A stretch of 64,000 nt of DNA, taken from Castellaniella sp040276065 (GTDB lineage Bacteria > Pseudomonadota > Gammaproteobacteria > Burkholderiales > Burkholderiaceae_B). The translations under genes were made by a program, and so were the position numbers. Shown piece by piece: positions 9,350 to 20,281 of the stretch (the first letter of the stretch is position 1; every line of letters starts with the position of its first letter). A model generated the notes under the pieces. The model worked only from the letters and a program-made list of their open reading frames with translations, was not told where the DNA came from and did not search any database. The stretch covers positions 124,001-188,000 of the forward strand of contig NZ_JBELOI010000006.1 of assembly GCF_040276065.1 (NCBI RefSeq). Reading direction: 5' to 3'.

Positions 9350-9622
9350 TCAACGCCGGGCGACCTCGGAAATGAACCTCTCCTTGAGCTGCTCCGTTTC
9401 AATGATCTGCTTCTCCGACGCCAGGCACAGGCGCTCGGTTTCCTCGGGTGGGAAACCTAGTTCCAGAAACCGATTCGCATCCGGCTTGGTGGCATGGCGG
9501 GTTACGGTGTCGATCTTCAGGTTTACTTTTCCTCTCGTTGGCAGAGAGAAAGATTCGCCAGGCACTGTTGGCGAATTGGCCCGGCCACAAGCGAACTCGG
9601 CGAGGGTGAATTTCCGAGACAC
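9350..9622 (-). pseudogene. Truncated XRE/HigA-type antitoxin fragment
   Basis: Residues 31-90 of this 90-residue frame read LKIDTVTRHATKPDANRFLE, then LGFPPEETERLCLASEKQI and finally SEVARR before a stop. This resembles the N-terminal part of a HigA-type XRE antitoxin, in which a helix-turn-helix would come next. Here the frame ends exactly where that DNA-binding domain should begin. The first 30 residues do not look family-like, and no good start lies next to LKIDTVT. It is best read as a decayed second toxin-antitoxin locus. Confidence 0.55.
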
Positions 9623-9677
9623 TGTCTGGGAAATTCAGACGAGCAGCTTGCGAACTCGCCACCGAGCGCCGGGATGT

Positions 9678-9851
9678 CTACGACTGGGGCGGCTGCCGCT
9701 CCGGAATTTTCGTATCAGTGACACGAGAATCGACAGGCCCAGATCGCGTCAGCAGTGCGACGAACGCCTGCAGTGTCTCCTGGCTAATCGCGCTGGCTTC
9801 ATGCAGCGCAGCCATGTCGTCACGCAAGGATTCGATGATCGGGCTTTTCAT
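9678..9851 (-). CDS. Small ORF, 57 aa, antitoxin N-terminus-like
   Basis: Frame MKSPIIESLRDDMAALHEAS followed by AISQETLQAFVALLTRSG and a divergent tail ending in RQPPQS. Its first ~30 residues resemble the start of HigA2-type antitoxins (an IIESLRDDMAALHEAG-like segment before a helix-turn-helix), but no helix-turn-helix follows, so it is probably another fragment. The ATG lies five bases after the stop of the intact antitoxin gene, so it could be translated as a third gene of that operon. Confidence 0.4.
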   Translation of the reverse strand: MKSPIIESLRDDMAALHEASAISQETLQAFVALLTRSGPVDSRVTDTKIPERQPPQS

Positions 9852-9856
9852 GGAAA

Positions 9857-10177
9857 TCAGGCAGCGACCGTGATGCCGGGCGCATGCTCCCGCCGCGCAG
9901 GTTGCACCACGATTTCCACATGCTGATCCAGCGACACCAGCGCCTGCATCAAGCGCTCCAACGAAATGTTCTGGAGCTTGTAGCGGCGAACCTGGGACAC
10001 CTTGGGCTGGGTCATGCCGGTGATATGGGCGGCTTCGGTCTGGCTCAGGTCGCGCTGGTTGATCAGCGCGTTGAGTTTGAGCGCGAGCGCGGCCTTCGCC
10101 GACAATTCTTCCGCATCGTCGAAACCGAGATCCAGCAGCACGTTGTCGGTGCCTTGAGGGGTATCTTTGCGACTCAT
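9857..10177 (-). CDS. HigA-like XRE-family antitoxin
   Basis: A 106-aa DNA-binding antitoxin. Residues 33-90 carry the helix-turn-helix (LALKLNALINQRDLSQTEAA, HITGMTQPKVSQVRRY). The N-terminal MSRKDTPQGTDNVLLDLGFDD is typical of COG5606-type partners of Gp49/RelE toxins. The ATG shares one base with the toxin stop (TAATG), so translation is coupled. The toxin-first order is that of higBA. It should neutralise the toxin and repress the shared promoter. The last residues (RREHAPGITVAA) are probably disordered. Confidence 0.88.
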   Translation of the reverse strand: MSRKDTPQGTDNVLLDLGFDDAEELSAKAALALKLNALINQRDLSQTEAAHITGMTQPKVSQVRRYKLQNISLERLMQALVSLDQHVEIVVQPARREHAPGITVAA

Positions 10178-10539
10178 TATGTTCTCCTGTTCGCTGCGTA
10201 GCGGGCGAGCACTGCCTTCAACCGCTTCTCGATCAACTCCACATCCGGCTGCGGCGTAGCGATGCCGGACTTGGACTTCTTCTGGAACGCATGCAACACA
10301 TGCACCGCGTCCCCGACCTTCACTGTGTAAACCGCGCGGAAGGTGTCGCCCCGATGGTCTTCCACCAGTTCGTACACCCCGGAGCCGAGCCCCTTCCAGG
10401 GCTTGGTCGAGTCCGGCGTGCCGCCCAACTGGACGACGAACAATGACACGCCCATGTCCTTCTGCACGGGGACGGGAAACTCCTTGAAGTCCTTCTTCGA
10501 TGAGCCTTCCCAGTACAGGAGCTTGCGTTGTTCTGTCAT
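10177..10539 (-). CDS. HigB-like / Gp49 (RelE superfamily) toxin
   Basis: A 120-aa toxin of the phage-derived Gp49/HigB type, predicted to cleave mRNA on the ribosome. Family blocks are visible: LLYWEGSSKKDFKEFPVPVQ near the N-terminus, GLGSGVYELVEDHRGDTFRAVY (about residues 50-71, listed here as VYELVEDHRGDTFRAVY) and VHVLHAFQKKSKSGIATPQ near 80-98. No truncation is visible. This intact pair may explain why a disabled element has been kept. Confidence 0.88.
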   Translation of the reverse strand: MTEQRKLLYWEGSSKKDFKEFPVPVQKDMGVSLFVVQLGGTPDSTKPWKGLGSGVYELVEDHRGDTFRAVYTVKVGDAVHVLHAFQKKSKSGIATPQPDVELIEKRLKAVLARYAANRRT

Positions 10540-10540
10540 T

Positions 10541-10568
10541 ATTATATCCGTTCAGGTATAGATGGCAA
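10541..10568 (-). promoter_or_regulatory. Candidate promoter of the toxin-antitoxin operon
   Basis: On the minus strand TTGCCA (10568-10563) and TATAAT (10546-10541) are separated by 16 bases, close to a sigma70 promoter. The -10 box lies directly before the toxin ATG (10539-10537), so transcription would begin at or inside the start codon. Either the transcript is nearly leaderless, or the box overlaps an operator and another promoter is used. Confidence 0.4.
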
Positions 10569-10678
10569 GCGCCTGAATTGTCGCGACAGCGTTGCGACAA
10601 TTGGGCCTGCAGGATCAGCATCAGGATGCCGCCACACCAAAGGCGCGGCAGGGCAAGACGTGGAAGCTCGCAGGCGGG

Positions 10679-11785
10679 TCATATCGCCATTTCCTCCGTG
10701 CGGCGCGCACCCGTAATCGCCAGCCGCCGATTCGCCACCAGTTCGGCTGCGTCCCGTACCGGCTTGTCCTCGGTATGAACATAGTGCATAAACATCGCCA
10801 CGGTCTTGTGACCTGTGAGCTTCATGCCCACCTTGGTCGGCACGCCCGAGTTGGCAATGTCGGTCGTCGCCCGGTGGCGGATGCCGTGCGTGCCAACGTG
10901 CGGCACACCAGCTGCCTTGAGCACGCGCGTCCAGCCGCCGTAGTGCTCACCGTGGGTCATGTGCCGAGTCGGATCGTTCGGCGACGGCAGGACGTAGGGG
11001 CAACCTTCCCGACGCGGTGCGGTGGACAGCAGCCGATAGGCTTCCTCGCTCATGGGCTTGGAGATACCACCAGTCTCGCTGTCAGGCCGGACTACGCGGC
11101 GATTTTCCAGATCAACCCAATCCCATTCGAGTGGGCAGATTTCGGAACGGCGTGCGGCGAACTCGAATTGCAAGCGAATCGCCAGCGGGATGACGTAGTT
11201 TTCCAGCCCTTCCGCCTCCAAATGCTCCAACTGACGGAAGATCCGCACCAGTTCATCGTCCACGATAAGCCGGGTTTCCTTGCCGGGCGGGTACATCGGG
11301 ACGTGGCGGCATGGATTCGTGCCGTCAGGGCATAGCCCTCACACTTCGGCCAGGTTGAACATCTTGCGCAGCACGTCAAAGGTGCGGTTGGCCTCTGCTT
11401 GCTTGTAGGCCAGCTTCTTCATCAGCGCAGCGACGTCCGGGCGCTTCACATCCTGTACCTTCATCCGGCCCAAGATCGGGATGATGCGACGGTCAATGAC
11501 GCCCTGATAGCCGCGCTGGGTGCTGGGCTTGTTGTGCTGCTTGGAGTAGTCCTCCATGAAGGTGTCGCAGAACTCCTTCATGGTCGGTGCCTTGCGGGCG
11601 GCGTTCTTGGCCGCGCTGGGGTCGCCGCCCTTGCGCACCTCGGCCAGCCACTCCTGCGCCATCGTGCGTGCCTGATCGACGGTCAATTCCCCGTACTGCC
11701 CCAGAGCGGGTTTGCGGCGCTCGCCAGTGTTCGTGCGGTACTGAAGCATAAACACCTTGCGGCCCGCAGGGGTGATCTTGCACAA
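10679..11785 (-). pseudogene. int: Tyrosine recombinase/integrase (P4-type) with in-frame nonsense codon
   Basis: The integrase of the island, read from right to left. The frame opens (TTG at 11785) inside the N-terminal arm-binding domain (KITPAGRKVFMLQYRTNTGERRKP). It continues through the core-binding domain to FNLAEV and meets TGA at 11341-11339, exactly where relatives have Trp (TGG). The same frame then continues (GLCPDGTNPCRHV...) to the catalytic domain: Arg in AARRSEICPLEW, HGIRHRATT, GHKTVAMFMHY with the Tyr nucleophile. No frameshift is needed. The first ~40 residues of a normal integrase of this type are also missing, with a TGA just upstream. An ATG at 11296 could give a 205-aa catalytic fragment. 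Confidence 0.85.
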
Positions 11786-11883
11786 TATGTTGAACTCGCC
11801 TAAGTGATTGATAAACCTGCTGTATCAAGCCTTGGCGTAGTCCAGCGAATTGCGATGCTGGAGTCATCGTGAAACAAAAAAGA

Positions 11884-11902
11884 CCCCCACGCTGCGCCTT
11901 CG
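11884..11902. repeat. Right copy of the 19-bp direct repeat (candidate attR)
   Basis: Identical in sequence and orientation to 7048-7066. It begins two bases beyond the ubiD stop codon and lies about 100 bases upstream of the integrase reading frame, a usual place for an attachment site. On the minus strand it reads ...GTGGGGG and is followed by TCTTTTTTG, so it also resembles half of a terminator serving ubiD. Confidence 0.6.
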
Positions 11903-11904
11903 CG

Positions 11905-13452
11905 CTATAGGCCCAGTTGGTCCCACATGGCGTCGACGCGCGCTTTGATGTCGGCGTCCATGTGAATCGGGCGGCCCCACTCGCGGTCGGTCTCGCCGGG
12001 CCATTTGTTGGTGGCGTCCATCCCCATCTTGCCCCCCAGCCCCGAGACCGGGGAAGCGAAGTCCAGGTAGTCGATGGGCGTGTTCTCGACCAGCACGGTG
12101 TCGCGCACCGGGTCCATGCGCGTGGTCATGGCCCAGACCACCTCGGTCCACTGGCGCGGGTCGATATCCTCGTCCACGACCACGATGAACTTGGTGTACA
12201 TGAACTGGCGCAGGACGCTCCACAGGCCGAACATGATGCGCTTGGCGTGGCCGGGGTACTGCTTGCGCATCGACACCACCGCCAGGCGATAGCTGCAGCC
12301 CTCGGGCGGCAGGTGGAAATCGACGATTTCGGGAAACTGGCGCTTGAGCAGCGGCACGAACACCTCGTTCAAGGCCACGCCCAGCACCGCCGGCTCGTCG
12401 GGCGGCTTGCCCGTGTAGGTGCTGTGGTAGATGGGCTGGCGCCGGTGAGTGATGCGCTCGACGGTGAACACCGGGAACCAGTCCTGCTCGTTGTAATAGC
12501 CCGTGTGGTCCCCATAGGGCCCTTCCAGGGCCATCTCGTAGCCGGTGTCCGGGGCGGCGGGCGTGCCCTGCGGCGGAGCGCCGGGGGCCAGGGCGCGCGG
12601 ATCGGCGGCGGGCAGGATGTGGCCCTCGAGGATGATCTCGGCGTGGGCCGGCACCAACAGCTCGCCGCCCAGCGCCTGGGCGACCTCGGTGCGCGCGCCG
12701 CGCAACAGCCCCGCGAACTGGTATTCCGACAGGGTGTCCGGGATGGGGGTGACGGCGGCGAGCAGCGTCGCCGGGTCGGTGCCCAGGGCCACCGCGATGG
12801 GGAAGGGCTGGCCGGGGTGGGCCAGGGCGTGGTCGCGGAAGTCCAGCGCGCCGCCGCGGTGCGACAGCCAGCGCATGATGAGCTTGTTGCGGCCGACGAG
12901 CTGCTGGCGGTAGATGCCCAGGTTCTGGCGTCGCGCGCGCGGGCCGCGCGTGACGACCAGGCCCCAGGTGAGCAGGGGGCCGACGTCCCCGGGCCAGCAG
13001 GTCTGCAGAGGCAGGGCGTTCAGATCCACGTCGCCGCCCTCGAGCACGACCTCCTGGCAGGGGGGCGCGCGCAGCGTGCGCGGGTTCATGTCCCACAGCG
13101 CCGATTTCAGCATCGAGACCTTGGACAAGGCGTCGCGCATGCCTTGCGGTGGAGTGGGCTCGCGCAGCGAGGCCAGCAACTCGCCGGTGTCGCGCAATGC
13201 CGAAACCGTTTCCGCGCCCATGCCCCAGGCTACGCGCTGGGGCGTGCCGAACAGGTTGGCCAGCACCGGGATGGCGCTGTCCGTGCCGTCGTGCACGGGC
13301 CGTTCGAACAGCAGCGCCGGCCCGCCGGCCCGCAGGACGCGGTCGCTGATTTCGGTGATCTCGAGGCGGGTCGAGACCGGGTGGGTGATGCGCTTGAGCT
13401 GGCCGTGGCGCTCGAGCAGGGCGATAAAGTCCCGGAGGTCGCGGTATTTCAC
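11905..13452 (-). CDS. ubiD: UbiD-family decarboxylase (3-octaprenyl-4-hydroxybenzoate carboxy-lyase)
   Basis: Prenylated-FMN-dependent decarboxylase of ubiquinone synthesis. The length of 515 aa is close to that of E. coli UbiD. It begins MKYRDLRDFIALLERHGQLKRI. The conserved catalytic region includes EIILEGHI (about 270) and YGDHTGYYNEQDWFPVF (about 311-327), the E-x-D-type surroundings that hold metal and prFMN. The start is GTG at 13452. It converges on the small envelope genes across the island and is divergent from the lytic transglycosylase gene. The partner ubiX is not in the window. Confidence 0.93.
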   Translation of the reverse strand: MKYRDLRDFIALLERHGQLKRITHPVSTRLEITEISDRVLRAGGPALLFERPVHDGTDSAIPVLANLFGTPQRVAWGMGAETVSALRDTGELLASLREPTPPQGMRDALSKVSMLKSALWDMNPRTLRAPPCQEVVLEGGDVDLNALPLQTCWPGDVGPLLTWGLVVTRGPRARRQNLGIYRQQLVGRNKLIMRWLSHRGGALDFRDHALAHPGQPFPIAVALGTDPATLLAAVTPIPDTLSEYQFAGLLRGARTEVAQALGGELLVPAHAEIILEGHILPAADPRALAPGAPPQGTPAAPDTGYEMALEGPYGDHTGYYNEQDWFPVFTVERITHRRQPIYHSTYTGKPPDEPAVLGVALNEVFVPLLKRQFPEIVDFHLPPEGCSYRLAVVSMRKQYPGHAKRIMFGLWSVLRQFMYTKFIVVVDEDIDPRQWTEVVWAMTTRMDPVRDTVLVENTPIDYLDFASPVSGLGGKMGMDATNKWPGETDREWGRPIHMDADIKARVDAMWDQLGL

Positions 13453-13598
13453 AGAATGACGCCGTCAGGTTACAGTTGAGCTCGTGCCACAGATTACCAC
13501 TGACGCCCCCGGGAGGGCTCGGAATTGGTCACCGCGTCGCGGGTCTTTGCCTGCCGCCCGGCCGGTTCGGGGCTTCCCCCGTTTTGCCCGGAGCCTCC

Positions 13599-14507
13599 AT
13601 GCCCCTCGTCGCGACCAGTGAGCGCCTGGTGGGCGGACTGATGTCGGTCGTGCGGCCGGTCGGCGAGTTCATCCATGTCAGCGCCATTTACATGGGCATC
13701 GCCGTCCTGACGACGCTTGGCCTGAGCCTGGTGCTGCCGTCCATGCGGCAGCAGTCCCAGCAGCTCCACGAGGTCGTGCTGACCATGTTCCAGACCGACG
13801 GCGGCGGCTATGCCGGCGCCGACGAGCCGCTGGCCGACCTCGGGTCGGTCGACTGGTCCATGCCGATCGGCCCCGTTCCGCCCCCGGCGGATGCCCAGGC
13901 ACCCGGCGCCGCCGCCCCGTCGGGCGGCGAGGGCGCGGCGCCCTCGCAGGAAAATCAGGTCGCCGGCGCCAGCGCCTCGGCCGAGATGCCCAATTTCTCG
14001 CATGCGCTCGAGGCGGCCATCCGCGGCCAGGAGATCCCCGGCGTCAGCCAGGCCCAGGCGCAGGCCCTGCGCAGCTACATCGCGCGCAAATACAAGATCG
14101 CCAACAGCGTCGCCGGCGCCCTGGTGCGCATCGCCTTCGCGATCGGCGCGCAAAAGAACCTCGATCCGCAGTTGCTGCTGGCGGTCATCGCCATCGAGTC
14201 CCGCTACAACCCGTTTGCCGAGAGCGCCGTCGGCGCGCAAGGCCTGATGCAGGTGATGACACGTGTGCACCACGACAAGCTCGAGGGCTCGGGCGGCGGC
14301 CAGGCGGCGGTATTCAACCCTGTGGTGAACATCGACGTGGGCGCCCAGATCCTGGCCGACTGCGTCCGGCGCCGGGGTTCGGTGACTGCGGGCCTGGCCT
14401 GCTATGTGGGCGCCACCGGCCCCAGCGATGGGGGGTACGGCGCGCGGGTGCTGGCCGAACAGCGGCGCATCGCGCTCGCCTCGGGTATCGCCCCCAACCG
14501 CCGCTAG
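13599..14507 (+). CDS. Lytic transglycosylase (SLT domain) with N-terminal membrane anchor
   Basis: A 302-aa cell-wall enzyme. Residues 25-45 (SAIYMGIAVLTTLGLSLVLP) form one membrane helix. A low-complexity Pro/Ala/Gly linker follows (about 80-130), and the goose-lysozyme-like SLT domain spans about 180-295. The catalytic Glu is in IAIESRYNPFAE (about 206), followed by GAQGLMQVM and CYVGATGPSDGGYG. It would cleave glycan strands forming 1,6-anhydro ends on the periplasmic side. The start at 13599 is preceded by GGAGCC; the frame is open further upstream, but that part is not protein-like. Confidence 0.85.
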   Translation: MPLVATSERLVGGLMSVVRPVGEFIHVSAIYMGIAVLTTLGLSLVLPSMRQQSQQLHEVVLTMFQTDGGGYAGADEPLADLGSVDWSMPIGPVPPPADAQAPGAAAPSGGEGAAPSQENQVAGASASAEMPNFSHALEAAIRGQEIPGVSQAQAQALRSYIARKYKIANSVAGALVRIAFAIGAQKNLDPQLLLAVIAIESRYNPFAESAVGAQGLMQVMTRVHHDKLEGSGGGQAAVFNPVVNIDVGAQILADCVRRRGSVTAGLACYVGATGPSDGGYGARVLAEQRRIALASGIAPNRR

Positions 14508-14553
14508 CGTCCGGTTTGACGGGTACGCATCGAATGGTACGCCGGGCGGGGCG

Positions 14554-15714
14554 CTAGGCGCCCAGAAAGCGCTCCATTCGAGCGACCGCCTCACGCAGGC
14601 GGTCCAGGCCGGTCGCATACGAAAACCGCAACGTGTGGTCGGCGTGCGCGTGGCCGAAATCGACGCCCGGCACCGCCGCCACCAGGGCCTCGTTCAGCAG
14701 GCGCCGGGCAAAGTCCGTGCTGTCGCGGCTGTGGGCCGAGATGTCGGCAAAGATATAGAACGCGCCGTCCGGCGCCACCGGCACCTCCAGGCCCAGGCGG
14801 GCGAACTCGGGCAGCAGGTAGTCGCGCCGTTCTTTGAAGGACAGGCGGCGCAGATCATAGGTGCGCATCACTTCGGGAGCAAAGCAGGTGAGCGCCGCGT
14901 GCTGGGCGAGCGACGGGGCGCAGATCGCCAGGCTGGCGGCCAGCCGCTCGAGGGCGGGCATCATCGGCGGCGGGGCGATCAGCCAGCCCAGGCGCCAGCC
15001 CGTCATGTGGAAATACTTGGAAAAGCTGTTGATGACCACGATGTCGTCGTCCAGCGTCAGCGCGCTGAGCGGCGGGTCCTCGTAGGTCAGGCCGAGGTAG
15101 ATTTCGTCCATGATGACGAAGCCGCCGCGCTGCCGGACCTCGGCGATCAGCGCGCGCAGCGCCTCGCGTTCGATCGTGGTGCCGGTCGGATTGCTGGGCG
15201 AGGCGATCAGCACGCCGCGCGTGGCCGGACCCCAGTGCTCGGCCACGTCCTGGGCGCTGAGCTGGTAGCGGTTGCGGGCCGTGCAGGGCACCAGCCGCGT
15301 GACGCCCCCCGCGGCGGTGATGAAGTTCCGGTTCGCCGGGTAGGAGGGGTCTGGCATCAGGATCTCGTCGCCGGGGTTGATCATGGCCATCGCCGCCAGC
15401 AGCAGCGCCCCCGAGGCCCCCGAGGTGATCAGCACGCGCGCGGGATCGACCTGCGCCTGGAATTGTTGCCCGTAGTAGTGGGCGATGGCCTCGCGCAGGG
15501 CCGGGATGCCGGCTGGCGGCGTGTAGCCGCCAAGGCCCGCACCCGCCGCGCGGTTCAGGGTTTCCAGGACTTGGGGCGGGGCCGTGAAGTCGGGCTCGCC
15601 GATCCCCAGGCTGATCACGTCGTGGCCCTGGGCCGCGAGCGCCTGCGCCTGCTTGAAGACTTCCACGGCGTAGAATGGCACCGTGTGATCGGTTCGGGCG
15701 GCGAGACGAGGCAT
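14554..15714 (-). CDS. PLP-dependent class I/II aminotransferase
   Basis: A 386-aa fold-type I aminotransferase. SLGIGEPDFTAPP near residue 39 binds substrate. The PLP region includes SGASGALLLA, SPSNPTGT near 165 (the conserved NPTG) and DEIYLGLTYE near 195. The PLP lysine lies in INSFSKYFHMTGWRLGW (about K227). The conserved C-terminal Arg is in TLRFSYATG. Substrate specificity is not visible; the closest groups are aspartate/aromatic or methionine-type enzymes. The start at 15714 was chosen because the longer frame (to 15786) is not family-like. Divergent from the next gene, 56 bases apart. Confidence 0.9.
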   Translation of the reverse strand: MPRLAARTDHTVPFYAVEVFKQAQALAAQGHDVISLGIGEPDFTAPPQVLETLNRAAGAGLGGYTPPAGIPALREAIAHYYGQQFQAQVDPARVLITSGASGALLLAAMAMINPGDEILMPDPSYPANRNFITAAGGVTRLVPCTARNRYQLSAQDVAEHWGPATRGVLIASPSNPTGTTIEREALRALIAEVRQRGGFVIMDEIYLGLTYEDPPLSALTLDDDIVVINSFSKYFHMTGWRLGWLIAPPPMMPALERLAASLAICAPSLAQHAALTCFAPEVMRTYDLRRLSFKERRDYLLPEFARLGLEVPVAPDGAFYIFADISAHSRDSTDFARRLLNEALVAAVPGVDFGHAHADHTLRFSYATGLDRLREAVARMERFLGA

Positions 15715-15770
15715 GACGGACTTCCGGAAAAAGTGACCATTGTAGTCCGCCCATGCAGGAGCTTCATGAT

Positions 15771-16673
15771 ATGGAATCCCCCGCACGCCGTGCGTTCCTG
15801 ACGGGACACCGCGCGGCGCAGACCCCCTGGGAAACCTTTCTCGGCCGCTTGCGGCGCGCGGCCGAGGGCAAGGTGTTCGACTTTTCCGTCGCCTCGGGCG
15901 GCGCGCGGCTGGTGCCGGCTCGCATGGCCGACGTCTATCGCGCGCGCAGCCTCTGCGCCGAGCACGGCGTCGTGCTGGCGCTCGACGGGGTGCCGCGCGC
16001 CGCGCCGTTGGACGGCGGGCCTGTGCTCTGGGTCGAGCCCGGCACGGCCATGTCGCGCTTCGAACGCATGGGCGAGGGCGATTCGCGTTGGTTCGTCCAG
16101 CCGGGCTGCCTCATCGGCGACCTCGAGGAGGCGGGTCTGCCGCAGTTCCGCAACCTGCCGCCGCACCTCACCGTCGCCGCCTGGCTGGCCGATCGCGAGG
16201 GGTGCGATTGGGATGCGGGGCGCACTGCAGACTCGGGACTGGTGCACGCGCTGGTGCTGTTGGACGATGGCACCCAGGCCAATCTGGGCGCCTTCGGCGC
16301 CGCCAACCAAAAGCCGCTGGACAATATCCGCGTGCAGCAGATGATCCCGCGCCTGTTCGAGCTCGCCAGCGGCGAGGATGCGGCCGGGGCGGGCGCCGGG
16401 CCGTGCTGGGGGGCGCGCTACCGTCTCGACGCCTTGCGGCCCGCCGACGGCTCGGGGGTCAATCTGGCCCACCTGCTGCTCGGGCACGGCGGCGATCTGG
16501 GTTGGGTGGAATGGGTGGTGCTCGATGAGCGGGCGCCGGCGCCCGCGCAGCGGCCCTACGAGCAGCGCTATTTCAAGCGGGCGACGACCGTGGGCGCGGC
16601 GACGCTGGACCGCGCGGCCAAGGACCTGTTCGATTCCGCGCGCCTGTTTCCAGACCCCGGCCAACGGCCCTGA
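15771..16673 (+). CDS. Conserved hypothetical protein, possibly a degenerate FAD-linked-oxidase-like fold
   Basis: A 300-aa protein that I do not confidently recognise. Residues ~75-150 (VLWVEPGTAMSRFERMGEGD, WFVQPGCLIGDLEEAGLPQF) recall the FAD-binding PCMH fold of GlcD/GlcE-type oxidases, where 'V.PG....L...L' recurs, and DNIRVQQMIPRLFEL resembles a later block. The flavin-binding glycine motifs are not clear. No signal peptide or membrane segment. The ATG at 15771 has AGGAG nine bases upstream; an ATG at 15753 has none. It lies between an aminotransferase gene and maeB. Confidence 0.55.
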   Translation: MESPARRAFLTGHRAAQTPWETFLGRLRRAAEGKVFDFSVASGGARLVPARMADVYRARSLCAEHGVVLALDGVPRAAPLDGGPVLWVEPGTAMSRFERMGEGDSRWFVQPGCLIGDLEEAGLPQFRNLPPHLTVAAWLADREGCDWDAGRTADSGLVHALVLLDDGTQANLGAFGAANQKPLDNIRVQQMIPRLFELASGEDAAGAGAGPCWGARYRLDALRPADGSGVNLAHLLLGHGGDLGWVEWVVLDERAPAPAQRPYEQRYFKRATTVGAATLDRAAKDLFDSARLFPDPGQRP

Positions 16674-16800
16674 GGGGCGCCACGCCGCCCTCGGCGCCAC
16701 CTCGCGCGGGAGCCCCGGGCGCGCACCCGCCACATTGTCCCCGCCAGGGGCTAGAATGGTTCGCAGTTTCGTTCCTACATCACGTCAAGGCACCCTCACC

Positions 16801-19069
<2,269 letters not shown>

Positions 19070-19095
<26 letters not shown>

Positions 19096-20281
19096 CCGGC
19101 CGGCGATCGGTCTGGTTCTGACGGGCGGCGGCGCGCGCGCCGCCTACCAGGCGGGTGTGCTCTCGGGCGTGATGGAGATCATCGATCCGACGCGCAGGCG
19201 CGGCTTCCGCAACCCGTTTTCCATCATCTCGGGCACCTCGGCCGGCGCGATCAACGCGACGGCCCTGGCCTGCCGCGCCCATCAACCCCATCGGTCCATC
19301 GACCACCTGACCGCGCTCTGGGGCAGTCTGCATACCGACGACGTCTACTACGCCGACGCGCCCCGGCTGCTGCGCACCGGCCTGCAATGGCTGGGCATGC
19401 TCGGCCTGGGCTGGCTGCAACCCCGCTTGAACGTCTACGCGCCGCATTCGCTGCTGGATAATTCGCCGCTGGCCGACCTGCTGGCGCGCACCATCAATTT
19501 CCAGCGGCTCAAGCAGAACCTCGCCCGCGGCCACCTCTCGGCCGTGGCCGTCACGGCCACGGCCTACACCACCGGCGAGCACCTGACCTTCTACCAATCC
19601 CGCGCGCCCATCAAGCCCTGGACGCGCTCGTTGCGCCGCGCGGTGAGCTCGCCCATCGGCGTGGACCACCTCCTGGCCTCGAGCGCCATTCCCTTCGTCT
19701 TTCCGGCGCGCGCCATCCTCATGGGCGACACCACCCTGTGGTGCGGCGACGGCTCCATGCGCCAGCTCGCGCCCATGAGTTCCGCCATTCATCTGGGGGC
19801 GGAAAGAATATTCGTCGTGGGCACGAACTACCGCGACGAAACCCATCCCCAGCCCCGCGAACTGAGCCCCGCATACCCCAATTTGGCGCAGATCGCGGGC
19901 CATACGCTGTCGAATATTTTCCTCGACGGCGTGTCCATGGACATGGAGCGCATGGCCCGCATCAATGAGCTGCTTGCACGATGTCCTCCAAATGGATTAA
20001 AAAGCGAGTCACTGCGTCCCATCCGCTGCTTGATGATCGCGCCCAGCCGGTCCCTGGACGATCTCGCGATGGCGCATCTGCAGGAGCTGCCGCGCGCGGC
20101 GCGCACCTTGTTTCGTGTGCTCGGCGTGTCGCCCCGGCAAGCTCGGGCAGGGGGCGGGGCGCTCGCGTCCTATTTGTTGTTCGAGGCGGGCTATACGCAA
20201 GACCTGATCGCATTGGGAAGGGCTGATAGCATGAGCCGTGCTGGGGAAGTCCAGGCTTTTTTCAAGGAGTGGTCCGAATGA
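19070..20281 (+). CDS. Patatin-like phospholipase
   Basis: A 403-aa lipid acyl hydrolase of the patatin family. The oxyanion loop TGGGARAAYQAGVL lies at residues ~17-30. The nucleophile Ser is in SGTSAGAIN (about 55-63). The dyad Asp is in WCGDGSMRQLAP (about 225), with DGS instead of the usual DGG/DGA. No signal peptide, so probably cytosolic or peripheral on the membrane. Its ATG lies inside the end of maeB, which suggests cotranscription. Its stop overlaps the ATG of the barstar-like gene. Confidence 0.88.

Larger units (their letters stand above)
7048..11902. mobile_element. Degenerate integrative/conjugative element remnant
   Basis: The stretch between the two 19-bp repeats separates two convergent housekeeping genes (yqjK-like and ubiD). 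It carries a broken tyrosine integrase at its right end, the 3' end of a conjugative mating-pore operon (trbI fragment plus DUF2274 gene, the arrangement seen at the end of trb clusters in Tn4371-type elements), a toxin-antitoxin pair, pieces of other antitoxin genes and a DUF2441 gene. Base composition is mixed, with a clearly A+T-richer patch at about 7600-8280. With integrase and trbI both damaged it is unlikely to move by itself. The exact ends are inferred. Confidence 0.68.

Noticed and set aside
9066..9926. Plus-strand frame of 286 codons in the island
   Set aside because: It is antisense to the trbI fragment, the antitoxin fragment and the small ORF; it has a TTG start and no family match.
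11339..11345. A frameshift in the integrase gene
   Set aside because: Both halves read in the same frame; a single TGA codon explains the break.
7048..11902. Reading the 19-bp repeats as insertion-sequence ends
   Set aside because: They are direct, not inverted, and no transposase or short target duplication is visible. A tyrosine integrase fits a direct-repeat attachment site better.
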